Below the pieces are notes generated by a model. The model did not search any database, was not told the origin of the DNA, and worked only from the letters and a program-made list of their open reading frames with translations. The position numbers were made by a program, and so were the translations under genes. Of a stretch of DNA of 10,744 nt, positions 1 to 6,432 are shown in pieces. The DNA comes from Granulosicoccus sp964435305 (GTDB taxonomy: Bacteria; Pseudomonadota; Gammaproteobacteria; Granulosicoccales; Granulosicoccaceae), in NCBI GenBank assembly GCA_964435305.1, contig CAYSZH010000154.1, positions 1 to 10,744 on the forward strand, read 5' to 3'. Every line of letters begins with the position of its first letter. Position 1 is the stretch's first letter.

Positions 1-228
1 ATGGATCAACAAAGCAATTTGGTATCAAGGATCGACACAGGAGACGGACCTGGACTGGAACCGGGTCAGTTCATATCCCCGCACAGTATCGCATTCGACA
101 GTGCAGGAGATTTATATGTTGGCGATGTGGTTGATGCCGATTGGGTTCAAGTGATGCGCAACCGTGAGAAGCCCGCACAACCGAGACGGTTTCAAAAATT
201 CAAACGGGTGAACGCAACAGAGGTATAG
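1..228 (+). CDS. NHL-repeat beta-propeller protein, C-terminal fragment
   Basis: Only the last 75 codons are in the window. The frame is open from base 1, so the ATG there is probably an internal methionine and the gene starts upstream. The visible part contains one NHL-type blade: the stretch PHSIAFDSAGDLYVGD (about residues 27-42) is the classic 'HgIavDs.GdlYV' pattern. It is followed by a tail with RRFQKFKRV, an ending common in secreted NHL proteins related to peptidyl-hydroxyglycine amidating lyase. Such proteins form six-bladed propellers, often periplasmic or exported. Substrate and localisation cannot be judged from this piece. The gene is convergent with the minus-strand gene ending at 467. 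The NHL assignment rests on one blade plus the tail; the enzyme-level function is not supported. Confidence 0.7.
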   Translation: MDQQSNLVSRIDTGDGPGLEPGQFISPHSIAFDSAGDLYVGDVVDADWVQVMRNREKPAQPRRFQKFKRVNATEV

Positions 229-285
229 GAGCGATAACTGACTGAAACAGTGTCATGCAGCAGTTTCCACACTTGCAACGTTTTA

Positions 286-301
286 TGGAAACGGGTTTCC
301 A
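286..301 (+). terminator. possible terminator hairpin after the NHL gene
   Basis: TGGAAA-CGGG-TTTCCA is a perfect 6-bp stem with a 4-base loop, 57 bp after the stop of the NHL gene. The following bases (AAAATTCTGTTCT) are only moderately T-rich, so termination is uncertain. Nothing else was recognised in the 229-466 gap between the two convergent genes. Confidence 0.25.
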
Positions 302-466
302 AAATTCTGTTCTCAATAACCCATCAATGGCAGCATGCTATTTTCTTATTACCTGGTGAATAATTATTATAAGTAAATAGGTGATGCAACATCCACGCAA
401 CCTCAGTCACTGAACTGTGGCAACGAAAGACCCTGATCACCTGTTAACTTTACCAGGTAAAAACAT

Positions 467-964
467 CTAGTCGAACGTAAGGTCACCGATATATTGACGC
501 CCGTTTTTCACGTAGATACCCACATTTAGAAATGCCTCCTGTTTTTCGAAAATTCCACGCCAAACGTGTCTGATTGCCTCAGGATATCTCTCTAAAGGCT
601 CGTCGAATACGCCATCAACGGAGCCCAGATATACTCTGCTAACGTACGGACCATAATCTTCATTGGCAACAGCACTGGTTCTTAGAAAATTCTTTTCTGT
701 AACTTCATCCAACAACCTTTCATCAAAGTTTTTAGAAAACTTTGCGTAATTCTTTTCTAAATGTCCCTCGAGCACTTCGTCCAGATATTGTTCAGCAAGC
801 CTTTGCTGGTTACTGATATCGGCTGTATGGGTATTCCAATCCGGATAACCTTCGATTTTTGAAATGACTTCAAGAGATTCAGAGTGTTTAAGTTGGATCG
901 CCTGGCCATCAAGCAGATCGCGTAATTTAACTGCTCGTGCTTTTATTTCGTCTGTAGATTTCAT
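467..964 (-). CDS. Glyoxalase_8-like N-terminal domain protein (paralog A)
   Basis: 165 aa, function unknown. Residues about 8-50 (KARAVKLRDLLDG...HSESLEVISKIEGYPDWNTHTA) match the pattern of the short Glyoxalase_8 / glyoxalase-related domain: a helix, then 'sHs.aLE.vA...G..dWNt..A'. The remaining ~110 residues hold two amphipathic helices (AEQYLDEVLEG, NYAKFSKNF) and then a strand-rich end (HVWRGIFEKQEAFLNVGIYV...), an order reminiscent of NTF2-like or DUF3887-type small domains. That resemblance is an inference only. No signal peptide or membrane segment is seen. The ATG at 964 is chosen because AGAGG lies 9 bases upstream; an in-frame TTG at 973 has no room for a ribosome site. The neighbouring gene at 1234-1734 is a paralog (about 46% identity by hand), and both have the same leader. 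Confidence 0.75.
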   Translation of the reverse strand: MKSTDEIKARAVKLRDLLDGQAIQLKHSESLEVISKIEGYPDWNTHTADISNQQRLAEQYLDEVLEGHLEKNYAKFSKNFDERLLDEVTEKNFLRTSAVANEDYGPYVSRVYLGSVDGVFDEPLERYPEAIRHVWRGIFEKQEAFLNVGIYVKNGRQYIGDLTFD

Positions 965-1103
965 TAGTTTCAACCTCTGTTAAAGCGGGTGCTATTCTGG
1001 TGCTCGCATTGCCAGTGACCCGCAAGCCACAAAGCTGAACTTAGATACAACTGATTGGATACACATTCACCGAACCCTATGGGTTGCGAGCGGCAGGCTG
1101 TGT
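965..1103 (-). repeat. conserved leader repeat, copy A
   Basis: This stretch directly precedes paralog A and is matched by copy B at 1735-1863. The core (997-1103 versus 1766-1863) agrees at 91 of 98 aligned bases by hand count, apart from a 9-base insertion in this copy around 1045-1053. Its ends form an imperfect inverted repeat: CTGGTGCTCGCA at 997-1008 and TGCGAGCGGCAG at 1085-1096, with seven contiguous pairs. A small hairpin AACCC-TAT-GGGTT lies at 1073-1085; its loop differs from copy B while the stem is kept. Between 965 and 996 similarity falls to roughly 70%. It could be a structured 5' leader, a shared promoter/operator, or a MITE-like repeat. Confidence 0.7.
992..1066 (-). other. 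possible upstream small ORF in leader A (24 aa)
   Basis: ATG at 1066 and TAG at 994-992 give a 24-residue frame that starts MCIQSVVSKFSF and ends GSLAMRAPE. An AGGG sits 8 bases before the ATG, inside the leader hairpin. The same frame exists in copy B. The 9-base length difference keeps the frame, and three of the five codon substitutions are synonymous. It ends 27 bases before the ATG of paralog A. The conservation fits a translated leader peptide, but the frame is too short to prove coding. Confidence 0.3.
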
Positions 1104-1233
1104 CTACCGGTAAAAACTTACTGGCTTGCTGTGAAATTTTTAATAGCACAGATCACCAAAACGTTATTATCAATAGTGTGCGTTGATACTTAGCGCAACA
1201 ACTAATCGATGATATAGAGTGCAGCAGATACAA

Positions 1234-1734
1234 CTACCGGAAGTTGAATCCGCTGACATACTGGACTCTGTCTTTCGTATAGATTCCTACAGTCATAAAA
1301 GCTTCGTGTTTCTCAAAGACACCCCGCCAAATATGCCTGGTTTTTTTGGTGTGCTTGTCCCCGGGTTCAGACTCGTGCCATGCATCAATAGCACCTAAGT
1401 ATTTCCGGCTAACGTAGGAACCTAAATCTTCACGTAAATAACCCATAGACCTTAAAAAACGCTTTTCCGAAAAGTGCTCTAAGAGATTTTCAGTCATACG
1501 TTGAGTAAATTTTGCGTAACTTAGTTCCGCTTTAGCGTTGAGCATCTCGTCCAAATACTGTTCGGCAATTTTTTGTTGCTCACTGATATCGGACAGTTGT
1601 GCATCCCAACGCAAGGAGCTTTCAAGTTTCGAAATGATGTCAATAGATTTGGTGTGATCGAGTTCGTATCCCAGACCACCCAATACATTGCTCAGTTTGG
1701 CAGCGCGTGCTTTCGCCGGATCGGTAGATGTCAT
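1234..1734 (-). CDS. Glyoxalase_8-like N-terminal domain protein (paralog B)
   Basis: 166 aa, tandem paralog of the gene at 467-964. The N-terminal domain is more diverged: the usual G...WN signature is reduced to SSLRWDAQ, though KARAAKL and ISKLE are kept. The strongest conservation between the pair is in the second part: DIS.QQ, AEQYLDE, YAKF, FLR, YVSR.YLG, RH.WRG.FEK.EAF and VGIY. The C-terminal domain is therefore likely the shared functional core. It is probably cytosolic, as no export signal is seen. The ATG at 1734 is chosen because AAAGG lies 9 bases upstream; an in-frame TTG at 1743 touches that site. It lies 239 bp downstream of the transporter gene and is separated from it by leader B, so it probably has its own promoter. 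Function is not recognised. Confidence 0.75.
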   Translation of the reverse strand: MTSTDPAKARAAKLSNVLGGLGYELDHTKSIDIISKLESSLRWDAQLSDISEQQKIAEQYLDEMLNAKAELSYAKFTQRMTENLLEHFSEKRFLRSMGYLREDLGSYVSRKYLGAIDAWHESEPGDKHTKKTRHIWRGVFEKHEAFMTVGIYTKDRVQYVSGFNFR

Positions 1735-1863
1735 TGATTTCAACCTTTGTAGTTGCGGGTGTTTTCTGGTGCTCGCATTGCCAATGACCCGCTGGCCACA
1801 AAGCTGAATTTAGGTTGGATACACATTCACCGAACCCTGAGGGTTGCGAGCGGCAGGCTGTGT
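1735..1863 (-). repeat. conserved leader repeat, copy B
   Basis: Second copy of the leader, directly before paralog B. The imperfect inverted ends are CTGGTGCTCGCA at 1766-1777 and TGCGAGCGGCAG at 1845-1856. The hairpin AACCC-TGA-GGGTT is at 1833-1845, and a perfect 11-base dyad, CATTGCCAATG, is at 1776-1786. Beyond 1863 the similarity to copy A fades quickly (ACTAGCTTGC here versus ACTGGCTTGC in A). Two copies in the same position relative to two homologous genes suggest that gene and leader were duplicated together, yet the leader has diverged far less than the genes. Confidence 0.7.
1740..1826 (-). other. possible upstream small ORF in leader B (28 aa)
   Basis: ATG at 1826 and TGA at 1742-1740 give 28 residues: MCIQPKFSF at the start, GSLAMRAPENTRNYKG at the end. 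The AGGG before the ATG is conserved with copy A and forms part of the hairpin stem. The stop codon overlaps the ribosome site region of paralog B (AAAGGTTGA) and lies 5 bases before its ATG, an arrangement that would allow translational coupling. Coding status is unproven. Confidence 0.3.
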
Positions 1864-1935
1864 TCGCCTAAATTGAAAATACTAGCTTGCCCGAGTGTTG
1901 TCAAATTGATAAACCAGTGGCAATTTCTGATATAT

Positions 1936-1961
1936 GAAAACAATCAGGCAAGCATATTGCC
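1936..1961 (-). terminator. possible terminator of the EamA transporter gene
   Basis: On the minus strand, 13 bases after the transporter stop codon, GGCAA-TATGC-TTGCC forms a 5-bp stem with a 5-base loop, followed by TGATTGTTTTC. The T-run is short and interrupted, so this is a modest candidate. Confidence 0.35.
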
Positions 1962-1973
1962 CTGCCTGCCACA

Positions 1974-2999
1974 TCAGATAGGTGGAGCAGCGCGTTCAGT
2001 AATCAATTGTCTTGCGGTAATCCGCTCGCGATGGATCATATACAGCCCGGCACTAATAATAATGGCAATACCTATCAGACTTAGCGCGTTAGGAAATTCG
2101 TGGAAAACCAGATAACCGAACAAGGTCGCCACCGGTAACTCAAAATACTGCAACGGAGCCAGTGTGGCCGAGGGAGCTAAAGACAGTGCATATGTCATCA
2201 TCAAATGACTAACTGTAGCGAAGAATCCAGCACCGAAGAGCCACAGCCAGGCAATTCCAGCAGGCCTTACCGGATCGAATAAGTCAGAGCCTGAACCCTG
2301 GGCCAGAAACAGGACCGGTATGCAAAACAAACTGGCAACCAGACCGGTATGGAATTGCAGTGCCACAGGATGCAGCCTCCTCGAAAGCCCTCGCGTCACA
2401 AGAATATAGAAAGCGAAAGCTACTGCTGTACCAAGCGGAATAAGCGCCACCGCACCAAAGGCTGCGAAGCTCGGTTGGATCACGAAAAGAACGCCGACAA
2501 ATCCCACAAAGCACGCCCCAATGCGGCGCGGGCCGACCTCTTCGTCCAGGTAAAATTTACCGAACAACAAGACAATAAAAGGTGCTACGAACACAATCGC
2601 CAGCGCATCGGCAAGCGGCATCACGCGGATCGCGGTGATAAAACAAAAGGTTGCAAACAGCAAAAGTAACGCGCGCAATATCAGGGGCAACAATTGCTCC
2701 CGGGTAACGCGTAAGGATAGTCGCAAGCTCAAAATAAACGGCGCCATCAACGCGCACTGCACAACAAAGCGCGCGGCTGTAATTTGCCCAACCGGTACGC
2801 TGGTCGACGCCAGTTTGGCCGCCACGTCCAGCAAAGGAGCAGTTACGCAAAAACCAAGCATTAGCGCAACACCGGCCAGAATGTTGTCTGTGGGTGCCGC
2901 CGAAGATGAAGCCTGAGATAAATAATTCGTCATAGGTAAAAACCAGGAAAAAGCTTGTTGTGTCTGACTCTGGCTCATGACATTCGCCCACAAAACCAT
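1974..2999 (-). CDS. EamA/DMT superfamily transporter
   Basis: 341 aa from the first ATG, with about ten hydrophobic membrane helices in two EamA halves: residues about 40-175 and 183-322. Typical family features are 'RF...' after the first helix pair (AARFVVQCAL), 'PLADALAIVFVAPFIVLLFGKFYLDEEVG' in the first half, and 'APLQYFELPVATLFGYLVFHEFP' in the second, where the pairs FLDEEVG/FHEFP mark the repeat ends. EamA proteins are inner-membrane exporters or exchangers of small metabolites such as amino acids or purines; the substrate cannot be read from the sequence. The start is uncertain: the first 22 residues are not typical of the family, and the Met at 2933 (MTNYL, giving 319 aa) is a credible alternative; none of the starts has a good ribosome site. 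It is transcribed alone or with the downstream paralogs. Confidence 0.9.
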   Translation of the reverse strand: MVLWANVMSQSQTQQAFSWFLPMTNYLSQASSSAAPTDNILAGVALMLGFCVTAPLLDVAAKLASTSVPVGQITAARFVVQCALMAPFILSLRLSLRVTREQLLPLILRALLLLFATFCFITAIRVMPLADALAIVFVAPFIVLLFGKFYLDEEVGPRRIGACFVGFVGVLFVIQPSFAAFGAVALIPLGTAVAFAFYILVTRGLSRRLHPVALQFHTGLVASLFCIPVLFLAQGSGSDLFDPVRPAGIAWLWLFGAGFFATVSHLMMTYALSLAPSATLAPLQYFELPVATLFGYLVFHEFPNALSLIGIAIIISAGLYMIHRERITARQLITERAAPPI

Positions 3000-3020
3000 A
3001 CCGGCTTCGAGGCATCGCAG

Positions 3021-3078
3021 GCTATGAAAATTGCGGGTGACAAAAACTTAGGCAGATTGATTCTTTGCTATGAAAATT
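3021..3078 (-). repeat. paired 12-base direct repeat upstream of the transporter
   Basis: GCTATGAAAATT occurs at 3021-3032 and again at 3067-3078, a 46-base offset. Both lie within about 80 bases upstream of the transporter's first ATG (AATTTTCATAGC on its strand). Placement and spacing fit a pair of regulator sites, but the motif matches no operator I recognise. No convincing -35/-10 pair was found. Confidence 0.3.
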
Positions 3079-3559
3079 CTCCTCTCTTTGGCCTGAACAC
3101 TCAAGCGGCACACGCAATCAATTGTGCACAGCATGTCCCGGTTAGTTCTTTTTGAGTGTCTACTCGAGAACCTGTCCTCAAAAGGTGTTCTCTTAATACA
3201 GGTGGTGGATTGGTTGCAGGTACAGTCGGTGCAGCCTTTCGACTCCAGTTCTGCCCTTGTGGCGTTTTAAAGTAAGACCAAAACCAGTTCCGGAGCGCGG
3301 GCACAACGTTCTTTTCAAATTGGAACCATGCGCAACAGCTGGTATCTGGTCCATTAAGTTTTGGGCAGTGCTCTTTAAAAATTTTCGACACTAGCGCACA
3401 TGATATGTCGCATTAGGAAAGCGCCGGCAGATGCATTATCAAGAATGAAACAGCGATACTTTCAGAGAGTGTTGAAGGCAGTCAGGCTGTTGCCAAAATG
3501 TGCTCTTTGTAAAGTTAAATACAGAGCTGTCTTACGCGACAATCTAAAGCGTTGGTAAA

Positions 3560-3586
3560 GCCGCCCCTTAATAAACAAGGAGCGGC
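3560..3586 (-). terminator. katG terminator hairpin
   Basis: Fifteen bases past the katG stop, the arms 3577-3586 and 3560-3569 pair over 10 bp with a single G-T wobble and a 7-base loop. On the minus strand the hairpin is followed by TTTACC. On the plus strand it is followed by AATTTT, so it could act in both directions. The stem strength makes this the clearest terminator in the window. Confidence 0.65.
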
Positions 3587-3601
3587 AATTTTCCACTACA
3601 A

Positions 3602-5776
3602 CTACGCTTGCAGGTCGAAGCGATCTGCGTTCATCACCTTGGTCCATGCGGCAACGAAGTCACGCACGAATTTCTCGGCGTTATCATCTTGAGCATAGAC
3701 TTCCGCGTAAGCACGCAGGATTGAGTTTGAACCAAATACCAGATCGGCACTGGTTGCAGTCCACTTAACGCTACCGCTGCTGCGGTCACGGATTTCGTAG
3801 CTGCTGTCAGACTCAACATGATGCCAGCTGTTTTCCATATCAGTCAGATTAACAAAAAAGTCATTGGTCAGCTGGCCTTCACGATCAGTGAAAACACCAT
3901 GCTTTGATCCACCGTGATTGGTGCCAAGCACTCGCATACCGCCTACCAGTACTGTCATCTCTGCACCTGTGAGACCCATCAGCTGTGCGCGGTCGAGCAT
4001 TAACTCTTCAGGACCAACAGCGTATTGTTCTTTCTGAAAGTTGCGAAAACCATCGGCCAGCGGCTCAAGAACAGAGAAGCTGTCTGCATCTGTCATGTCT
4101 GCTGTGGCATCACCACGACCCGGTGTGAACGGTACAGCAACATTGGAACCCGCGGCCTTTATCGATTGCTCCAGACCCACGTTACCAGCAAGAACGATAA
4201 CGTCAGCCACTGAAGCACCACTATCTGCTGCAATTGTTTCTAACTTACCAAGTACTGATGACAACCGTGATGGTTCGTTTGCGACCCAGTCCTTCTGAGG
4301 AGCTAAACGGATGCGTGCGCCATTAGCGCCACCGCGTTTGTCCGAACCGCGATAAGTACGCGCACTGTCCCATGCAGTTGCTATCAGGTCTGCAGCAGCA
4401 ATGCCGCTGTCAGTGATTTTGGCTTTCACTGCATCAACATCGTACGAGCTGGAACCCGCAGGAATCGGATCTTGCCAGATCAGATCTTCCGCCGGTACAT
4501 CTGGCCCGAGATAGTTAGGTCTTGGCCCCATGTCGCGATGCGTTAGCTTGAACCAGGCGCGCGCAAAAGTATCTGCGAAGTAGTCTGGGTCTGCCATGAA
4601 CTTCTGACAAATTTCGTTGTAGATTGGATCGACCTTCATCGCCATATCGGCATCAGTCATCATCGGGTTGTGGTGAATAGACGGATCAGACGCATCGACA
4701 GGTTTATCTGCCTCTGGCATATCAATCGGTTCCCATTGGTTAGCACCGGCAGGTGACTTAACATTCTCCCATTCATAGTTAAAGAGATAGTCAAAGTAGC
4801 CCATATCCCACTGAGTCGGATTCTTGGTCCATGCGCCCTCAATACCTGATGTGAAAGCGTTTGCGGCTTTTGCAGAATGACCGGGGTTAGCCCAGCCGAA
4901 ACCCTGCGCTTCAACGCCGGCGCCTTCAGGCTCTGCACCAATATTGCCGTGATCACCACCACCATGAGCTTTACCCACAGTGTGTCCACCGCAGGTTAAC
5001 GCCGCAGTTTCTTCATCGTTCATTGCCATGCGTGCGAAGGTTTCACGTACGTGCTTTGCGGTAAGTGCCGGGTCCGGATTTCCGTTAACACCTTCCGGGT
5101 TAACGTAGATCAAGCCCATGTGCACAGACGCCAGCGGGTTGTACATAGTGGATGCATCGTCGAGATTTTCATAACGGTTGGCACTGTCTGCCAGCCATTC
5201 ATCTTCAAGACCCCAGTTGATGTCGGTCTCCGGACCCCAGATATCAGCGCGGCCAAAACCGAAGCCAAAAGTTTTAAGTCCCATAGACTCATATGACATG
5301 TTGCCAGCCAGAATAATAAGATCAGCCCATGACAATGCGTTGCCATACTTTTTCTTTGCCGGCCACAGCAGACGTCGCGCTTTGTCGAGGCTTGCATTAT
5401 CGGGCCATGAATTAAGCGGTGCGAATCGAATGTTGCCCGAGCCTGCGCCACCGCGTCCGTCACCCATACGGTAAGAACCAGCTGAGTGCCATGCCAGACG
5501 GATCATCAAACCACCGTAGTGACCCCAGTCCGCAGGCCACCATTCCTGACTTTCTGTCAACAAGGCTTTAACGTCAGTCTTTACGGCTTCAAAGTCCAGC
5601 GCTTTGACTGCATCACGATGGTTGTAGTCCACATCCATCGGGTTAGTGCGTGCACCATGCTGGTGCAGGATATCCAGGTTAAGCGCATTCGGCCACCACT
5701 TGGTGACTGGCTTTTCCAATGAAGTGTTACCACCGTGTGCGAAGGGACATGCCCCTCCAAGATCGCCGTCCATCAT
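3602..5776 (-). CDS. katG: catalase-peroxidase KatG
   Basis: 724 aa, full length for the family (about 720-750). It is a bifunctional heme enzyme that dismutates H2O2 and has peroxidase activity. The distal heme pocket is MIRLAWHSAGSYR with Arg93, Trp96 and His97. The Met-Tyr-Trp adduct residues expected for catalase activity are Trp96, Tyr224 (MGLIYVNPEG) and Met250 (FARMAMNDEE). The proximal heme ligand is His265 (CGGHTVGKAHG), and Trp316 sits behind it. The duplicated C-terminal half (about 430-724) lacks the heme pocket, as is normal. The N terminus (ACPFAHGGNTS) is the usual cytosolic form without a signal peptide. GGAG lies 4 bases before the first ATG and 7 before a second, adjacent ATG (5773); the second is equally likely to be the start. 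A fur-family gene 138 bp upstream on the same strand points to peroxide-responsive control. Confidence 0.98.
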   Translation of the reverse strand: MMDGDLGGACPFAHGGNTSLEKPVTKWWPNALNLDILHQHGARTNPMDVDYNHRDAVKALDFEAVKTDVKALLTESQEWWPADWGHYGGLMIRLAWHSAGSYRMGDGRGGAGSGNIRFAPLNSWPDNASLDKARRLLWPAKKKYGNALSWADLIILAGNMSYESMGLKTFGFGFGRADIWGPETDINWGLEDEWLADSANRYENLDDASTMYNPLASVHMGLIYVNPEGVNGNPDPALTAKHVRETFARMAMNDEETAALTCGGHTVGKAHGGGDHGNIGAEPEGAGVEAQGFGWANPGHSAKAANAFTSGIEGAWTKNPTQWDMGYFDYLFNYEWENVKSPAGANQWEPIDMPEADKPVDASDPSIHHNPMMTDADMAMKVDPIYNEICQKFMADPDYFADTFARAWFKLTHRDMGPRPNYLGPDVPAEDLIWQDPIPAGSSSYDVDAVKAKITDSGIAAADLIATAWDSARTYRGSDKRGGANGARIRLAPQKDWVANEPSRLSSVLGKLETIAADSGASVADVIVLAGNVGLEQSIKAAGSNVAVPFTPGRGDATADMTDADSFSVLEPLADGFRNFQKEQYAVGPEELMLDRAQLMGLTGAEMTVLVGGMRVLGTNHGGSKHGVFTDREGQLTNDFFVNLTDMENSWHHVESDSSYEIRDRSSGSVKWTATSADLVFGSNSILRAYAEVYAQDDNAEKFVRDFVAAWTKVMNADRFDLQA

Positions 5777-5914
5777 TTATCTCCGAGAGTTAATTAATTT
5801 ATGGTTTTTGCTATTGAGTAGTTCGAACAACGCTGATGTTGTCCGGGTGAAAATGCTGATACAAGTACTGCTGTGGTTTTGTTCACTGTGTACATCGAAA
5901 TTCAAGTAATTCAC
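5777..5914 (-). promoter_or_regulatory. furA-katG intergenic region with small inverted repeats
   Basis: The 138-bp gap contains the 8-base palindrome GTTCGAAC (5821-5828) overlapping an inverted repeat ACAAC-GCTGAT-GTTGT (5827-5842), about 45-55 bases before the katG start. These could be a regulator site or an mRNA structure. No clear terminator follows furA, so read-through into katG is plausible. I found no convincing separate katG promoter; an AT-rich stretch (TAATTAATTTATGG, 5791-5804) lies immediately before the ribosome site. Confidence 0.3.
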
Positions 5915-6340
5915 TTACTGACAATCAGGGCAAATGCCCCAGTAAGTAACTTCCGCTTCGTCGATCTGGTAACCATGATCATGCTGGGCAACCAGACAAG
6001 GTGCCACACCGGTTGCGCAATCGATATCGACCAGCTTCGCACATTTGCGGCATACCAAATGGTGATGATTGTCGACCCGATTTTCATAACGTGCGGGCGA
6101 CCCGGCTGGTTGTATACGACGAATCAAACCGTGCTCCGACATCGCATTTAACGCATCATAAACTGCCTGCCGCGATATTACCCCAAGCTCGGCGCGCACG
6201 ATCTGACAGATATCATCGGCCATGGCATGTGGCGTTTCTTCAACCGCCCGATACACGGCCAGACGCTGCGCAGTTACCTGCAAGCCTGCCGCCCTCAGCG
6301 CATCGCTGACATCAACTGGATTTGTACTGTTTCTGGACAT
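5915..6340 (-). CDS. furA: Fur-family regulator, FurA type (peroxide-responsive)
   Basis: 141 aa. The N-terminal winged helix (about 10-85) contains GLQVTAQRLAVYRAV and the recognition helix region ISRQAVYDALNAM. The C-terminal dimer domain has HHH (92-94), CRKC (97-100) and CPDC (137-140); the four cysteines match the structural zinc site of PerR/FurA proteins. Ligands lining up with the PerR regulatory site are His38, Glu86 (Asp in Bacillus PerR), His92, His94 and Asp105. The tail (DIDCATGVAPCL...DEAEV.YWG.CPDC) closely follows mycobacterial FurA as I recall it, more than enterobacterial Fur. FurA represses its own gene and katG and is inactivated by peroxide. The start is the earliest possible, since an in-frame TAG lies two codons upstream, and no Shine-Dalgarno is visible. 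A TTGACT hexamer lies at 6376-6381, without a clear -10. Confidence 0.92.
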   Translation of the reverse strand: MSRNSTNPVDVSDALRAAGLQVTAQRLAVYRAVEETPHAMADDICQIVRAELGVISRQAVYDALNAMSEHGLIRRIQPAGSPARYENRVDNHHHLVCRKCAKLVDIDCATGVAPCLVAQHDHGYQIDEAEVTYWGICPDCQ

Positions 6341-6432
6341 AATCTAGAATTCATGATGATGACAATAATGGATCAAGTCAAGAGTTGTTATTAAAAAAAC
6401 ACTAATCGTAATGTGTGAGCGGTGGTAAGCAA

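Larger units (their letters stand above)
3000..3601. other. gene-poor spacer between katG and the transporter gene
   Basis: About 600 bp with no gene I can support. It should contain the transporter promoter at its left side and contains the katG terminator at its right. A 96-codon minus-strand frame (3101-3391) has a Cys- and Pro-rich product with no recognisable motif and no good ribosome site; it may be chance or a remnant. A 12-base direct repeat occurs at 3021 and 3067. No terminal inverted repeats or target-site duplications were seen. Confidence 0.5.

Noticed and set aside
440..456. Hairpin ACCTG...CAGGT (441-456 region) as terminator of paralog A
   Set aside because: Only a 5-bp stem with a long loop, and on the minus strand no T-run follows it.
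965..1863. Leaders as integron attC sites flanking gene cassettes
   Set aside because: The size, inverted structure and small orphan genes invite the idea, but no RYYYAAC / GTTRRRY core pair was found at the ends and the elements sit at the 5' side of the genes rather than the 3' side.
1753..2115. 120-codon plus-strand frame across leader B and the transporter end
   Set aside because: It covers the conserved leader and the antisense of the EamA gene; no ribosome site and a composition without protein-like pattern. It is a shadow.
2557..3015. 152-codon frame overlapping the transporter gene
   Set aside because: Out-of-frame shadow of the EamA gene, which has clear family features and accounts for the interval.
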